A stretch of DNA of 64,000 bases from Hyphomicrobium facile. Its GTDB lineage: Bacteria > Pseudomonadota > Alphaproteobacteria > Rhizobiales > Hyphomicrobiaceae. The translations under genes and the position numbers were made by a program. How positions within the stretch are numbered: the stretch's first letter is position 1; the number at the start of each line of letters is the position of its first letter. Under the pieces are notes generated by a model that was not told the DNA's origin, searched no databases, and saw nothing but the letters and a program-made list of their open reading frames with translations. The DNA lies in the NCBI RefSeq assembly GCF_900116175.1, contig NZ_FPCH01000001.1, positions 1,118,501 to 1,182,500 on the forward strand, given 5' to 3'. Shown piece by piece: positions 7,260-18,586 of the stretch.

Positions 7260-7489
7260 CCGAAGACCGCCCCCTCAACGTTCTCTTTCTCTGCACGGGC
7301 AATTCCGCCCGTTCGATCATCGCCGAGGCCATCATCAACCGCGTTGGCGCGGGAAAATTCAAAGGCTACAGCGCCGGAAGCATGCCCAAGGGGCAAGTGC
7401 ATCCGCTGGCGATCAATCTGCTCAACAAACTCAATTACGACACGAGCGCGCTGCGGGCCAAAATCGACGTGACGCCTGAGAGGGCGTGA
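7256..7489 (+). CDS. arsC: Truncated arsenate reductase of the low-molecular-weight phosphatase type, 77 aa
   Basis: The P-loop LFLCTGNSARS (Cys-x5-Arg/Ser type, nucleophilic Cys near residue 13) and GYSAGSMPKGQVHPLAI are typical of thioredoxin-coupled ArsC. Intact members are about 130-170 residues and carry two further redox cysteines plus the Asp loop after residue ~80. This frame stops at residue 77 after KIDVTPERA, four bases before aqpS. It lacks the resolving cysteines, so it is probably inactive as a classical ArsC unless another protein supplies them. It overlaps the arsR stop by four bases. Confidence 0.8.
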   Translation: MTEDRPLNVLFLCTGNSARSIIAEAIINRVGAGKFKGYSAGSMPKGQVHPLAINLLNKLNYDTSALRAKIDVTPERA

Positions 7490-7492
7490 GAC

Positions 7493-8200
7493 GTGGGACC
7501 GTATGCCCTTGGCCAGCGTCTTGGCGCGGAGTTCCTCGGCACGGCGATGCTCCTCGCCACGGTCATCGGCTCCGGTATCATGGGCGCCAAGCTCTCGGCC
7601 GGGAATGACGCTCTCGCGCTGTTGGGCAACACGCTTCCGACCGGAGCCATTCTCGTCGTGTTGATCACGGTCCTCGGCCCTGTTTCCGGCGCGCACTTCA
7701 ATCCCGCCGTTTCAGGCGTGTTTTGCCTGCGCGGCGGGATCAGCTTCCGCCTCGCGCTCCTTTACGTCCTGGCGCAAGTCTGTGGAGGTCTTGTCGGCGT
7801 GGCTGCGGCGCACGCGATGTTCGACCTGCCGCTGATGCAGATGGCGACGAAGGCGAGGACCGGAACCGGTCAATGGTTCGCGGAAGGCGTCGCCACCTTC
7901 GGCCTGCTGCTGACCATTCTCGGCACGCTGCAGGCAAGACCCAAGGCCATGGCGGTCAACGTCGGTCTTTACATCACGGCCGCGTATTGGTTCACCGCAT
8001 CGACTTCGTTTGCCAATCCGGCGGTGACGATTGCCCGCGCCTTCTCCGACACCTTCGCGGGCATCCGTTTAGCCGACGTTCCACCCTTCATTGCCGCGCA
8101 GCTCGCGGGTGCGCTGCTCGCCATGCTCGTGGCTGGATGGCTCTTCCATCCTTCACCTAGAAGAGAGACCAACACTGTGCTGACAAGGAAGATAGCGTAA
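7493..8200 (+). CDS. aqpS: Arsenic aquaglyceroporin of the AqpS type, 235 aa
   Basis: A six-helix MIP channel with two Asn-Pro-Ala loops (HFNPAVS at residues 70-72 and FANPAVT at 175-177). In rhizobial ars operons AqpS takes the place of the ArsB efflux pump and lets arsenite leave down its gradient. Its position between arsC and arsH fits that arrangement. The start is GTG 7493, with GAGAGGG upstream in the arsC end. The stop TAA shares its last base with the arsH ATG. Confidence 0.9.
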   Translation: MGPYALGQRLGAEFLGTAMLLATVIGSGIMGAKLSAGNDALALLGNTLPTGAILVVLITVLGPVSGAHFNPAVSGVFCLRGGISFRLALLYVLAQVCGGLVGVAAAHAMFDLPLMQMATKARTGTGQWFAEGVATFGLLLTILGTLQARPKAMAVNVGLYITAAYWFTASTSFANPAVTIARAFSDTFAGIRLADVPPFIAAQLAGALLAMLVAGWLFHPSPRRETNTVLTRKIA

Positions 8201-8919
8201 TGGCCAACAACGGCGCGGATGACCTGCACAACGTCGTCCATGATCATCTGCACATTCCGGCCGCCGAGAAGCTCGCCGCCACGGCAAGCCACAAGCCGCG
8301 CATCCTTCTTCTTTACGGCTCGCTCCGCGCGCGGTCGTACAGCCGCTTCCTCACGATGGAGGCGGCGCGCCTGCTGGAGCACTTCGGCGCCGAAGCCAAG
8401 ATCTACGACCCGCACGGGCTTCCACTGCCGGACGATGTGCCGGAAACGCACCCCAAGGTGCAGGAGCTGCGCGAGCTTGCAGCGTGGTCTGAAGGACAGG
8501 TGTGGTGCTCGCCGGAGCGCCACGGCGCGATGAGCGGGGTGATGAAGTCCCAGATCGACTGGATACCCTTGTCCTCCGGCGCCATTCGGCCGACGCAGGG
8601 CAAAACCCTCGCGGTGATGCAGGTCAGCGGCGGCTCGCAGTCCTTCAACGCCGTGAACCAAATGCGCGTGCTTGGCCGCTGGATGCGGATGATCACCATT
8701 CCGAACCAATCGTCGGTGGCGAAGGCCTTCACCGAGTTCGACGAGGACGGCCGCATGAAGCCGTCGTCTTACTACGACCGCGTGGTGGACGTGATGGAGG
8801 AGCTGGTGAAGTTCACCCTGCTCACCCGCGACCGCGCGGACTATCTCGTAGATCGCTACAGCGAGCGGAAGGAGAGCGCCGAGGAGCTGTCACGGCGGGT
8901 CAACCAACGCTCCATCTAG
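8200..8919 (+). CDS. arsH: ArsH, NADPH-dependent FMN reductase / organoarsenical oxidase, 239 aa
   Basis: A flavodoxin-like NADPH-FMN reductase with the [25 protein letters not shown] phosphate-binding opening (about residues 36-60) and the ArsH signatures [21 protein letters not shown] and [25 protein letters not shown]. ArsH proteins oxidise trivalent organoarsenicals and reduce quinones or azo dyes. Length is normal. Last gene of the ars operon, translationally coupled to aqpS (TAATG). A 41-bp hairpin begins 16 bp after the stop. Confidence 0.95.
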   Translation: MANNGADDLHNVVHDHLHIPAAEKLAATASHKPRILLLYGSLRARSYSRFLTMEAARLLEHFGAEAKIYDPHGLPLPDDVPETHPKVQELRELAAWSEGQVWCSPERHGAMSGVMKSQIDWIPLSSGAIRPTQGKTLAVMQVSGGSQSFNAVNQMRVLGRWMRMITIPNQSSVAKAFTEFDEDGRMKPSSYYDRVVDVMEELVKFTLLTRDRADYLVDRYSERKESAEELSRRVNQRSI

Positions 8920-8934
8920 CGCGCCTTTTCGATT

Positions 8935-8975
8935 GCGCCTTCCGACTCGCCTCCGGCGAGCCGGCCGGAAGGCGC
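8935..8975 (+). repeat. 41-bp nested hairpin, right copy of the pair around the ars operon
   Basis: Identical to 6674-6714; identity extends a further eight bases (gggaatgt). Confidence 0.9.
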
Positions 8976-8983
8976 GGGAATGT

Positions 8984-9233
8984 CGCGTCTTGTCCGCATC
9001 GCGCGCGTGCTCGCAAAGCGGTTGAGGCTGCCCCATCCGAGCGCCGCGCGACGCCTCACGCGATGCCCTTGCCGGATGGGTGAGGGGATTATCGGGAATG
9101 GGGAGAGGGCGGGGATAAGTTTTTTTTGGGGGAACGTAGAAGGCGCTGGGTGCAAATTGAGAGCGCGGGTTAAGTGGTCTGCTTCGGGCCAAAAGTAGCC
9201 CAAAGCATCACGAGTCCACGTCTAACTCCGCGT
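8984..9233. other. Intergenic stretch with repeat C copy 1
   Basis: Between arsH and the small secreted gene ending at 9234 there is no coding frame; about 110 bp are repeat C. Confidence 0.6.
9024..9132. repeat. Repeat C copy 1
   Basis: About 109 bp, nearly identical to 9707-9815. It begins gaggctgccccatcc, contains the inverted pair CCCATCCG ... CGGATGGG, and ends gcggggataagtttttttt. A more diverged copy is near 3341-3451. Confidence 0.85.
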
Positions 9234-9530
9234 TCAGAAGCAAAGCCAGGCGCCTAAGCAGGTTGCGGGCGTCCCGCCCTTGCAGGCCATCTGCGAGGAG
9301 TGACACTCGATCATCCCCGAGCCGGTGCAGGTGGTTTTCACGGGCCCCTTCCCTATAAGCCCTCGCCCGGCAATCGTATTCTTAAGTGCGTTTGTGGAGA
9401 ACAGAACTGCCAAATCGTGGGTGACGTTATCGCCAATGGCTCCGACCCTCGTACATTCGGCTGCCTGAGCCATCGCGGAAAGTGCGCCTACCATGACCGC
9501 GGCCACGAAGCCTAACTTGAAAACCTGCAT
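9234..9530 (-). CDS. Small secreted Cys-rich protein, 98 aa
   Basis: ATG 9530 opens a clear signal peptide (MQVFKLGFVAAVMVGALSAMAQAA). The mature part has several cysteines (AECTR, TTCTG, IECHS, MACKG, ATCLG, LCF), enough for three disulphides. No domain recognised. It stands alone between two repeat C copies. Upstream in-frame starts would place the signal peptide internally and were not used. Confidence 0.62.
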   Translation of the reverse strand: MQVFKLGFVAAVMVGALSAMAQAAECTRVGAIGDNVTHDLAVLFSTNALKNTIAGRGLIGKGPVKTTCTGSGMIECHSSQMACKGGTPATCLGAWLCF

Positions 9531-9706
9531 TGCAACCCCCCGTGCGGACAAATCTACTCGAACGCTAGTCCAGTGCTTGGCGGTTGCCAAGTAAAGGACC
9601 GTTGCCGGCACAGATATTTCCCGCAGTGCGATTTATGAGGCGCACCGCATGGCCATCGATGCGTGTCCGATTTGGGTCAGAAGCAGACAAGTAAGGGCTC
9701 GCGGGT

Positions 9707-9815
9707 GAGGCTGCCCCATCCGAGCGCCGCGCGACGCCTCGTGCGATGCCCTTGCCGGATGGGTGAGGGGATTATTGGGGATGCGGAGAGGGCGGGGATA
9801 AGTTTTTTGTGGGGG
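9707..9815. repeat. Repeat C copy 2
   Basis: Nearly identical to 9024-9132, with a few substitutions (cacg/gtgc, atcggg/attggg) and small length changes in the final T/G run. Same orientation. Confidence 0.85.
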
Positions 9816-9828
9816 TTAACCAAGCGCC

Positions 9829-9869
9829 GCGCATCGCGGTCTGTTCTGCAGAGCGGAGTCGCGATGCGC
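9829..9869 (-). repeat. 41-bp hairpin, diverged core, reverse orientation
   Basis: Outer arms GCGCATCGCG / CGCGATGCGC are perfect and the same as in the copy at 59292. The inner part has lost the CCGGC block. GAGTC is present. Confidence 0.75.
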
Positions 9870-9892
9870 AACCAAAATAGAGAGCAGGATAT

Positions 9893-10816
9893 TTAAGCTG
9901 GACCCATGTTCCGCTTCCCAACTTGTCTCAAAAAATCACTCAGTCCCTGCGGTACATCGGACCTTGTCGCAAGAGATCGCATAGTGAGGTGTTGGGTGGA
10001 AAAATGAAGTCGAACCGAGTTGTCGAATATCCCTCTGCTACCTGCCTGGCGTTCTACAGCTAACAGTTCAAGCCATTTCAGGAAGAATGCCAAGATAAAT
10101 TTGCCCCGATGTCGGGAGGGCGAATCCAGACCCTCAAACTCTAGATCGATTTGCTTTGTCTCTTCAGCTCCAGGCTCGCGCATAAGGGGGATCAAAGCCT
10201 TCAAATCGTCTGAGGTCGCTATTATTCTGACGGCCGCGAGTTCCGTCGAAACGTATTTGGCGAGACGATTATCAATTCCGCTGCCTATCAATCCGATTGA
10301 GAGTCGGCGAGCATAGAAAATGCGCCTGTTTGCTGGCGACATACCTTCGCAAAAACTCTCTAAGTCTTTAGCGAAGGCAGAAAGCGCTCGATCAATTTGT
10401 TCGCCGATGCATTTAAATTCATCGATAAGAACACTTGAGAGAACTTTTGGTGAAACAAGATAGTTTTCGGTCGAGTACATGTCAGTCATGAATATGTCGG
10501 AACTTTGTGACTGCCCCTTCAGATCGTCAAAGTCGCGGTCGACGAAAAAATGCACTCCCTGGCTTAACTGCTTGTCGTGAGGGGCAAATTTCGATCTGAA
10601 TATAAGTATTTGATCTTTTCCGTTTGCGAGTATGGGTTCGAAAATGATTGAGTCGTCACAACGCGATATCCATACGCAATAAGGTCCAATATCTTCGAAG
10701 CCCTCGAATACAAAGATCGGCTTTGTTTTCTCACGCGATCGAACAGCTAGAATCTGTAATTTGAGAACAATTGGACTTTTCCTACTCCGTCTTAGATCTG
10801 AGACCAAAGACGACAT
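9893..10816 (-). CDS. DUF4435 TOPRIM-like nuclease, AriB-like component of a PARIS-type system, 307 aa
   Basis: The N-terminal half has the DUF4435/TOPRIM acidic pattern: Glu38 in FVFEGFED, then FFVDRDFDD with Asp93, Asp95 and Asp97, then the family's YSTENYLVS. The gene starts one base after the stop of the AAA-ATPase gene (TGA-a-ATG), so the two are translationally coupled. In PARIS the ATPase AriA holds the nuclease AriB until a phage anti-restriction protein is sensed, and AriB then causes growth arrest by cutting a tRNA. Length (~300 aa) and partner match, but other DUF4435/AAA pairs exist and exact subtype is uncertain. AT-rich composition suggests transfer. Confidence 0.78.
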   Translation of the reverse strand: MSSLVSDLRRSRKSPIVLKLQILAVRSREKTKPIFVFEGFEDIGPYCVWISRCDDSIIFEPILANGKDQILIFRSKFAPHDKQLSQGVHFFVDRDFDDLKGQSQSSDIFMTDMYSTENYLVSPKVLSSVLIDEFKCIGEQIDRALSAFAKDLESFCEGMSPANRRIFYARRLSIGLIGSGIDNRLAKYVSTELAAVRIIATSDDLKALIPLMREPGAEETKQIDLEFEGLDSPSRHRGKFILAFFLKWLELLAVERQAGSRGIFDNSVRLHFSTQHLTMRSLATRSDVPQGLSDFLRQVGKRNMGPA

Positions 10817-10817
10817 T

Positions 10818-12242
10818 TCAGGATCCTATTGTTTCATTGCGGGTGCGCGTGACGTCGAACGGACTCGCGCATGCATCTAACTCGTTTTCAAAAACAAAGG
10901 GAGAGTGTGTAATCGCTAGCAGCTGAAGGCAAGTTGGGGAGTTGACAACATCTGGTAACAACCGTCTCTGCCATTCTATTGATAATGACAATTCTGGTTC
11001 ATCAATCAAAACGATTTTCTGCCTTTGACTCAGGTAGAGATGCGCGAATAAAGAAATGACTTGTTTTTCTCCAGATGATAAATCGTCCAGCCGAATTTCA
11101 GTCCCTGTCCAGACGTTCATGACTTTGACTTTCATCTGAGTCGCGTCGTACAGAAGTAGCTTCTGGTCACCAGAGCGGCTAAGATATTCATTCGAAATCT
11201 GAACGAATCTTTCTATATCCGACTCAACTTCCTTGGTTTGGTTCACCACCTTCGCAAGTCGCGCCAGGAAATAACGCAAAGGCTCGTGGCCCACGTCATT
11301 TATTTGGCCGCTATTGTAAAGGTTTGTAATAGCATCAAGCCGCTGTTTTGCATCGTTTGATGACTGTTCGATTCGGGAAAAAAATAATCTCAGCGTGTCA
11401 ATTTCTGGAAGCGGTTCATGCTGCGCATCACGAACTGCAGAACGGCCTGCGAGCAAATCGTCGATAATGGCTGCGCTAATTTTGCGGTAACCGATATTTG
11501 ACTGACGCTGTATGTATTCGGTGAGATACCCCAATCTGTCTTCGACGTCAGCCAAGCCATAGTTGATGCCTGACGTGGAAAGAGGTTGCTCAAAAGGCTC
11601 CTCAGAAAGAGATCTTCGTTGTAGTCGCGATGGGCGACCGTGTAGGCGTCGATTTTCGCGTTTGGATCTCGATAGTTCTACACGACGATAGGTGGGTAAA
11701 TATAGAGTTTCGGTGGATCCTAGAATGGTTTTGAGTGTGGAGCTGACGTTCTCGGCCTCATCTGAATGATCAACATCGAGAGCTGTTTGAAGCACACGAA
11801 TGCGATCTAATGTCCCTTCGGATGACCAGGGCGAATTCGTCCATACGCGGTGAAATATTGGGACTTCGCGAAAATCGTGGTGCTTTATTCGACGGACAGC
11901 GTCGCGTACGTCGGCTTCGCTCGCATCTGAATACAGGGTAAATTCTTGAAGTAACCTTTGAGCGTCCTCGCTGATTGTATGCAGTTGATTTCTGTGGAGT
12001 ATGAGTGGACGTGGTAGTCCCGCCAGTTCACATTCTATTCGGTCGAACTGAAGATTTGATAGTTTTAAAAAATTGCGCGAAAGAAATGCGTCAAGCGAGG
12101 ATAGAAAAATTGTTTTTCCGGCGCCATTTTCGGCAATCACAATTTTTGTTTTGTTCTGAAAATCGAGCCGGATGTTTTTGTATCCGTGAAGTCCAATGAG
12201 TTGGAAACTAATGAGGGGTTCATCTCCATTTGCCACAGACAT
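10818..12242 (-). CDS. AAA/ABC-type ATPase, AriA-like component of a PARIS-type system, 474 aa
   Basis: Walker A AENGAGKT at residues 37-44, ABC-like signature DLSSGEKQ, Walker B IVLIDEPELSLS and the switch His in AITHSPF near the C-terminus, in the order expected for SMC/OLD-like AAA_15 ATPases. A long helical insert (about residues 90-350) separates the two halves. ATG 12242 has AGAGGG just upstream; an in-frame TTG at 12263 lacks a site. The coupled downstream DUF4435 gene makes a two-gene operon. It lies convergent-free beside the uvrA stop (138 nt), in AT-rich DNA. Confidence 0.8.
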   Translation of the reverse strand: MSVANGDEPLISFQLIGLHGYKNIRLDFQNKTKIVIAENGAGKTIFLSSLDAFLSRNFLKLSNLQFDRIECELAGLPRPLILHRNQLHTISEDAQRLLQEFTLYSDASEADVRDAVRRIKHHDFREVPIFHRVWTNSPWSSEGTLDRIRVLQTALDVDHSDEAENVSSTLKTILGSTETLYLPTYRRVELSRSKRENRRLHGRPSRLQRRSLSEEPFEQPLSTSGINYGLADVEDRLGYLTEYIQRQSNIGYRKISAAIIDDLLAGRSAVRDAQHEPLPEIDTLRLFFSRIEQSSNDAKQRLDAITNLYNSGQINDVGHEPLRYFLARLAKVVNQTKEVESDIERFVQISNEYLSRSGDQKLLLYDATQMKVKVMNVWTGTEIRLDDLSSGEKQVISLFAHLYLSQRQKIVLIDEPELSLSIEWQRRLLPDVVNSPTCLQLLAITHSPFVFENELDACASPFDVTRTRNETIGS

Positions 12243-12380
12243 CTTCCCTCTAATGCTAAGCAATAGGATTTCACTGAAGAACTAACATCATAAGATAGGG
12301 AATCTTGCAACCACAGCTGGAGTCCCTATGACGCCGGGGGCGGATTGCTAAGCCCGGGCCATTTAGCCTAATCTCCTAAG

Positions 12381-15347
<2,967 letters not shown>

Positions 15348-15635
15348 GAGGTAACGTCTACCCGAGGGGGGCTGGGGCGGCAATGCGACCCGAGCAAGCG
15401 CTCACAGATGATGCGCGGGCGTCGGGATTTCAAGGCTTTAGGTCGCTTTCGGAGCCGGCTGCCGGTGGGGGCGGTACCCCGGCGACCCGGAAGCCCGGCT
15501 CAGCCCTGCCCGGCGAGAATGTTTCCTCCCGGGCATCCGTTCACGGGTCTGTCAGCAAGCCGTCAGCATTCAGCCTTGACGGCACGGTAAGGCTCGCCGA
15601 AACCAGTCAAGCGTCGCTACCGGGAGGGCATATCA
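15348..15635. other. Divergent intergenic region between uvrA and the gene at 15636
   Basis: 288 bp without a credible gene. I see no GAAC-N7-GAAC or GTTC-N7-GTTC box here and no terminator. Confidence 0.5.
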
Positions 15636-16253
15636 ATGAGCGAAGCTCCATCTCTGCTGAATCTTGCGCACCCCGCGCATCCGGTGAACCGGAGCATTTC
15701 GGTCGTCAAGCTGCTCGTGCTTGCGGTTTCCGTTGCAGCTGCCGTCCCGACGGCGCGCAATCTCTATTTCTCGTGGAAAAACGACGTGCCGTTCAACCAG
15801 GTCGATCACCGGCTGGCGCAGGCCAAGCTTCTCGAGAAGAATTTCGATTGCAAGATCGACTACCGGTCGCTCGCGACGCAAGGCAATGCGCGGGTGGATG
15901 TGGGCTCATGTTCAAAGACCGGCGATATCTCGATCCGGGTGAAGAGCCCTGATGGCCAGGTGAACTACGAGTGGATCGCGTTCGAGCAGTTGCCGAAGCC
16001 GGCCTCGAGATCGGGAAGCCTCGTCGATCTTCTGATATCGCGCGCCTTCGCTGATGAATTGCAGCCGTCGAGCGATACGCCGATCGTGATCGCGCAGGAT
16101 GCTGCCGTGCTTTGCCAGAGCAAGGCGGGCGACAACATCATCCGCGTCGTTCAGTCGGGCGGGCAGTGCGTCCAGGAAACGGTTTCCATTTTCCGCGGCT
16201 CCGTCGAGAAGAGCGAGCCGGTGCCGTGCGATAAGGCGTGCCCGATCAGGTGA
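15636..16253 (+). CDS. Membrane-anchored hypothetical protein, 205 aa
   Basis: ATG 15636 follows GGGAGGGCAT. One hydrophobic segment (about residues 20-40) probably anchors it, with the rest in the periplasm. Cysteines at CKIDYR, GSCSK, LCQSK, QCVQE and the tail PCDKACPIR suggest disulphides. No family recognised. Its stop overlaps the convergent kinase gene by eight bases. A second, broken copy of its last ~55 codons lies at 16927-17122, on the far side of that kinase gene. Confidence 0.7.
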   Translation: MSEAPSLLNLAHPAHPVNRSISVVKLLVLAVSVAAAVPTARNLYFSWKNDVPFNQVDHRLAQAKLLEKNFDCKIDYRSLATQGNARVDVGSCSKTGDISIRVKSPDGQVNYEWIAFEQLPKPASRSGSLVDLLISRAFADELQPSSDTPIVIAQDAAVLCQSKAGDNIIRVVQSGGQCVQETVSIFRGSVEKSEPVPCDKACPIR

Positions 16254-16863
16254 GGCAAAGCGCAGGTTCCGCAACTGTTGTTGCAACATGCGCAATTAGA
16301 AAAGCGAATTCTCGCGGCACGGCCTTCGCCAGCCTCGAATAGGCATCGAATCGCGCCAATGCCGGAAGCGTTTCGATGATCTGTTCGGCAAGGTCGTCGA
16401 CGGGACTTTCGGCGTTCAATACCGTGTGCCTATGGGCGTACCAGGGGTTCCATTTCTTCCGGGCGGCGACAATCCCTTTCCATTCGCGCGCGTCTTGTCC
16501 GAAAGAGTTGCCGGTCCTGGAAAGGAGGCGTCGTCGCGTCGTGGCTTCGGATGCTTCAAGCACAAAAATCTTCTTGAAGCGCGGCAGGTACATTTCCACG
16601 TTGCCGCTAATCCCGCAGATAAATCTCGGTTTCGGTGAGCGAAGCCATTCTTCCATTATCTCCTCATTCCAGAAAATCCCGTGCTTGCTGACATCGACGG
16701 GGCGCTCCGGCGTTGGGATGGCCTTCTTTGTTTTCAGACATCTCCACTCGGTCAGGGTCTGATCGATGTCGGCGTCGATCGCGCGGAATCCGCGCCGGGA
16801 CAACTCGGCGGCGAGCGTCGATTTACCTGTTCCGCTGTGGCCCGTGATCAGGAATAGAGGCAT
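16246..16863 (-). CDS. P-loop kinase (shikimate/adenylate-kinase-like), 205 aa
   Basis: A Walker A motif LITGHSGTGKST opens the protein (residues 4-15), followed by RAIDADIDQTLTEW, a central CGISGN and a lid-like RRRLLSRTGN segment, the plan of small nucleoside/shikimate-type kinases. The substrate is unknown. The gene is on the strand opposite to its neighbours and sits exactly between the 3' end of the 15636 gene and a degenerate duplicate of that end, which suggests insertion or a duplication event. No strong ribosome site before ATG 16863. Confidence 0.72.
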   Translation of the reverse strand: MPLFLITGHSGTGKSTLAAELSRRGFRAIDADIDQTLTEWRCLKTKKAIPTPERPVDVSKHGIFWNEEIMEEWLRSPKPRFICGISGNVEMYLPRFKKIFVLEASEATTRRRLLSRTGNSFGQDAREWKGIVAARKKWNPWYAHRHTVLNAESPVDDLAEQIIETLPALARFDAYSRLAKAVPREFAFLIAHVATTVAEPALCLT

Positions 16864-16926
16864 GGCTTTGAGGGTCGCTCCTAAGTTTCTTTTTGGGTCA
16901 AGACGGCCGCTGTGTTCTGCGCGGCG

Positions 16927-17122
16927 CGTCGAGCCGATCGTGGTCGCGGAAGATGCGTCCGAGCTATGCCAGAGGGGAAGGCCGGCGACAACATCGTGCG
17001 TGTCGTTCAGCCGTGTCGTTCAGGCGGGCGGGCACTGCGTGAAGGAAACGGTTTCCATTTTCCGCGCTTCCGTTGAAAAGAGCGAGGCTCAGCCTTGCGA
17101 TAAGGCGTGTCCGATCAAGTAA
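16927..17122 (+). pseudogene. Duplicated, frameshifted 3' end of the 15636 gene
   Basis: The sequence matches codons ~150-205 of the 15636 product (PIV-V-AED-A; LCQ; GGHCVKETVSIFRASVEKSE; QPCDKACPIK). A net two-base insertion shifts the frame, and a 13-bp tandem duplication (two copies of cgtgtcgttcag plus one base) brings it back, so the tail reads in frame to TAA 17122. There is no start codon joined to a matching N-terminus, so I treat it as a remnant. Confidence 0.72.
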
Positions 17123-17476
17123 CGGATTTGCTGATCGAAATATCCAGCGATGCGGTTCGCTAAGTGCGGTTCGCTAAGTGCGATCTCGGGGTGCCGCGAA
17201 GTTGCGGCTCGTTTTAGCAAATACCGAGCAACTCAAGAAGTCGTCCCGCAAGAATCCGGGCTGATACTCTCTCGATGGAACATTGCTCTTTCCCGCCAGC
17301 TTCATAATGGCTGGGCCTGGTGTTCCTTCGAGGCAGCAAAGACCTGCGCTTGCAAATGTTCCGCGCTTTTGAGGCGGAAGCCAGCCTTCAGTGGGGCCGA
17401 ACTGCCGTCCCGATGCGCCGGAGGGGAAACGTGCCTTGGGGGCGACCCTTAGGGGGGCGACTGTTGGAGCGCCATT
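17123..17476. other. Intergenic stretch with a 14-bp tandem repeat
   Basis: At 17151-17178 the unit tgcggttcgctaag occurs twice in tandem. The rest shows no coding frame and no clear promoter or terminator. Confidence 0.55.
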
Positions 17477-18586
17477 GTGACCTCGACTGCCACGGATCTC
17501 AAAACCAAAGACGTTACGGTTGACGACAAGCCGAAGCATCCGGTGATACGGCGAACATTGCTGATCCTGGGGCCAGTCGTCGCCGCTGGTATTGGGCTTT
17601 GGCTTTACCTGACCGGCGGCACGTATGTCAGCGAGCAGGATTCCTACGTCCACGCCGCCAATGTCACCATCAACCCGCAGGTTGCGGGCCAGGTGAGCCG
17701 GGTGGCAGTCGGGCCGAACGAACTCGTGAAGGAAGGCCAGCTGCTGTTCGTGATCGATCCGGAGCCCTTCCAGATCACGCTCGACGGAGCGAAGGCCAAC
17801 TTGGAGACCGTCAGCCATAAGCTCAGAGCGCTCGTCGCGACCTACAAGCAGAATCTAGCGGATGTGGCGCAGGCTAAGGCTGACGTCGTCTACGCCAAAC
17901 AGGAATTCGATCGCATCAGTGCGCTCGTGAAGGATGCCGTGGCAACGGAGGCGCAATTCGATCAGGCGCAGAAGGAGCTGCGCGTCGCCCAGCAGGCCGA
18001 GCGGGCAGCAGAATCCAATGCCGCAGCCACTTTGGCGGACTTGGGCGGCAACGTCGACATACCGATCGAACAGCACGCCAGCTATATGGCGGCGAAAGCG
18101 AAGGTCGCTCTCGCAGAGCGCAATGTGCGCCTCACCCGTATCCTCGCGCCTTTCGCCGGGACCGCAACAAGGGTCGAGAATATCCAGCCGGGGAGCTATT
18201 TGACCGTCGGGGCGTCGGCCTTCTCGTTGATCGGGTCTGATACCTGGGTGGATGCGAATATCAAGGAAACGGATCTCACGCACATCAAGGTCGGAGATCC
18301 GGCGACGATCGTTCTAGATTCCTATCCGGGGCAGACGCTGCAGGCGAAAGTGCAAAGCATCACGCCGGCAAGCGGATCCGTGTTCGCGTTGATCCCGGCC
18401 CAGAACGCCTCCGGCAACTGGGTCAAGGTCGTGCAGCGCATGCCGGTTCGGCTCATCGTCACGAAGCCCGACCCGAACGTCGTGATGCGCGACGGCGCGA
18501 GCGCGACCGTCTCGATCGATACCGGCTATCACCGCACGCTTAGAACGCTGTGGCGCGACCTGACCGGCTTGGTGGGATTCAGCTGA
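17477..18586 (+). CDS. emrA: HlyD/EmrA-family periplasmic adaptor of an MFS efflux pump, 369 aa
   Basis: One N-terminal transmembrane segment (about residues 28-48), then the membrane-fusion-protein plan: a lipoyl/barrel-sandwich half (YVHAANVTINPQVAGQVSRVAV), a coiled-coil hairpin (about 100-190), and the second lipoyl half (RILAPFAGTATRVENIQPGSY) with the beta-barrel (WVDANIKETDLTHIKVG). These proteins bridge an inner-membrane pump to an outer-membrane channel. The start is GTG 17477 with GGAGCG upstream. The TGATG junction couples it to the pump gene at 18586. Confidence 0.9.
   Translation: MTSTATDLKTKDVTVDDKPKHPVIRRTLLILGPVVAAGIGLWLYLTGGTYVSEQDSYVHAANVTINPQVAGQVSRVAVGPNELVKEGQLLFVIDPEPFQITLDGAKANLETVSHKLRALVATYKQNLADVAQAKADVVYAKQEFDRISALVKDAVATEAQFDQAQKELRVAQQAERAAESNAAATLADLGGNVDIPIEQHASYMAAKAKVALAERNVRLTRILAPFAGTATRVENIQPGSYLTVGASAFSLIGSDTWVDANIKETDLTHIKVGDPATIVLDSYPGQTLQAKVQSITPASGSVFALIPAQNASGNWVKVVQRMPVRLIVTKPDPNVVMRDGASATVSIDTGYHRTLRTLWRDLTGLVGFS

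Larger units (their letters stand above)
9531..9892. other. Intergenic stretch of repeats
   Basis: Holds repeat C copy 2 and a diverged 41-bp hairpin, then the end of the AT-rich defence pair. No coding frame supported. Confidence 0.6.

Noticed and set aside
17151-17178. Possible CRISPR-like tandem repeat
   Set aside because: Two adjacent 14-bp copies without spacers and no cas genes.
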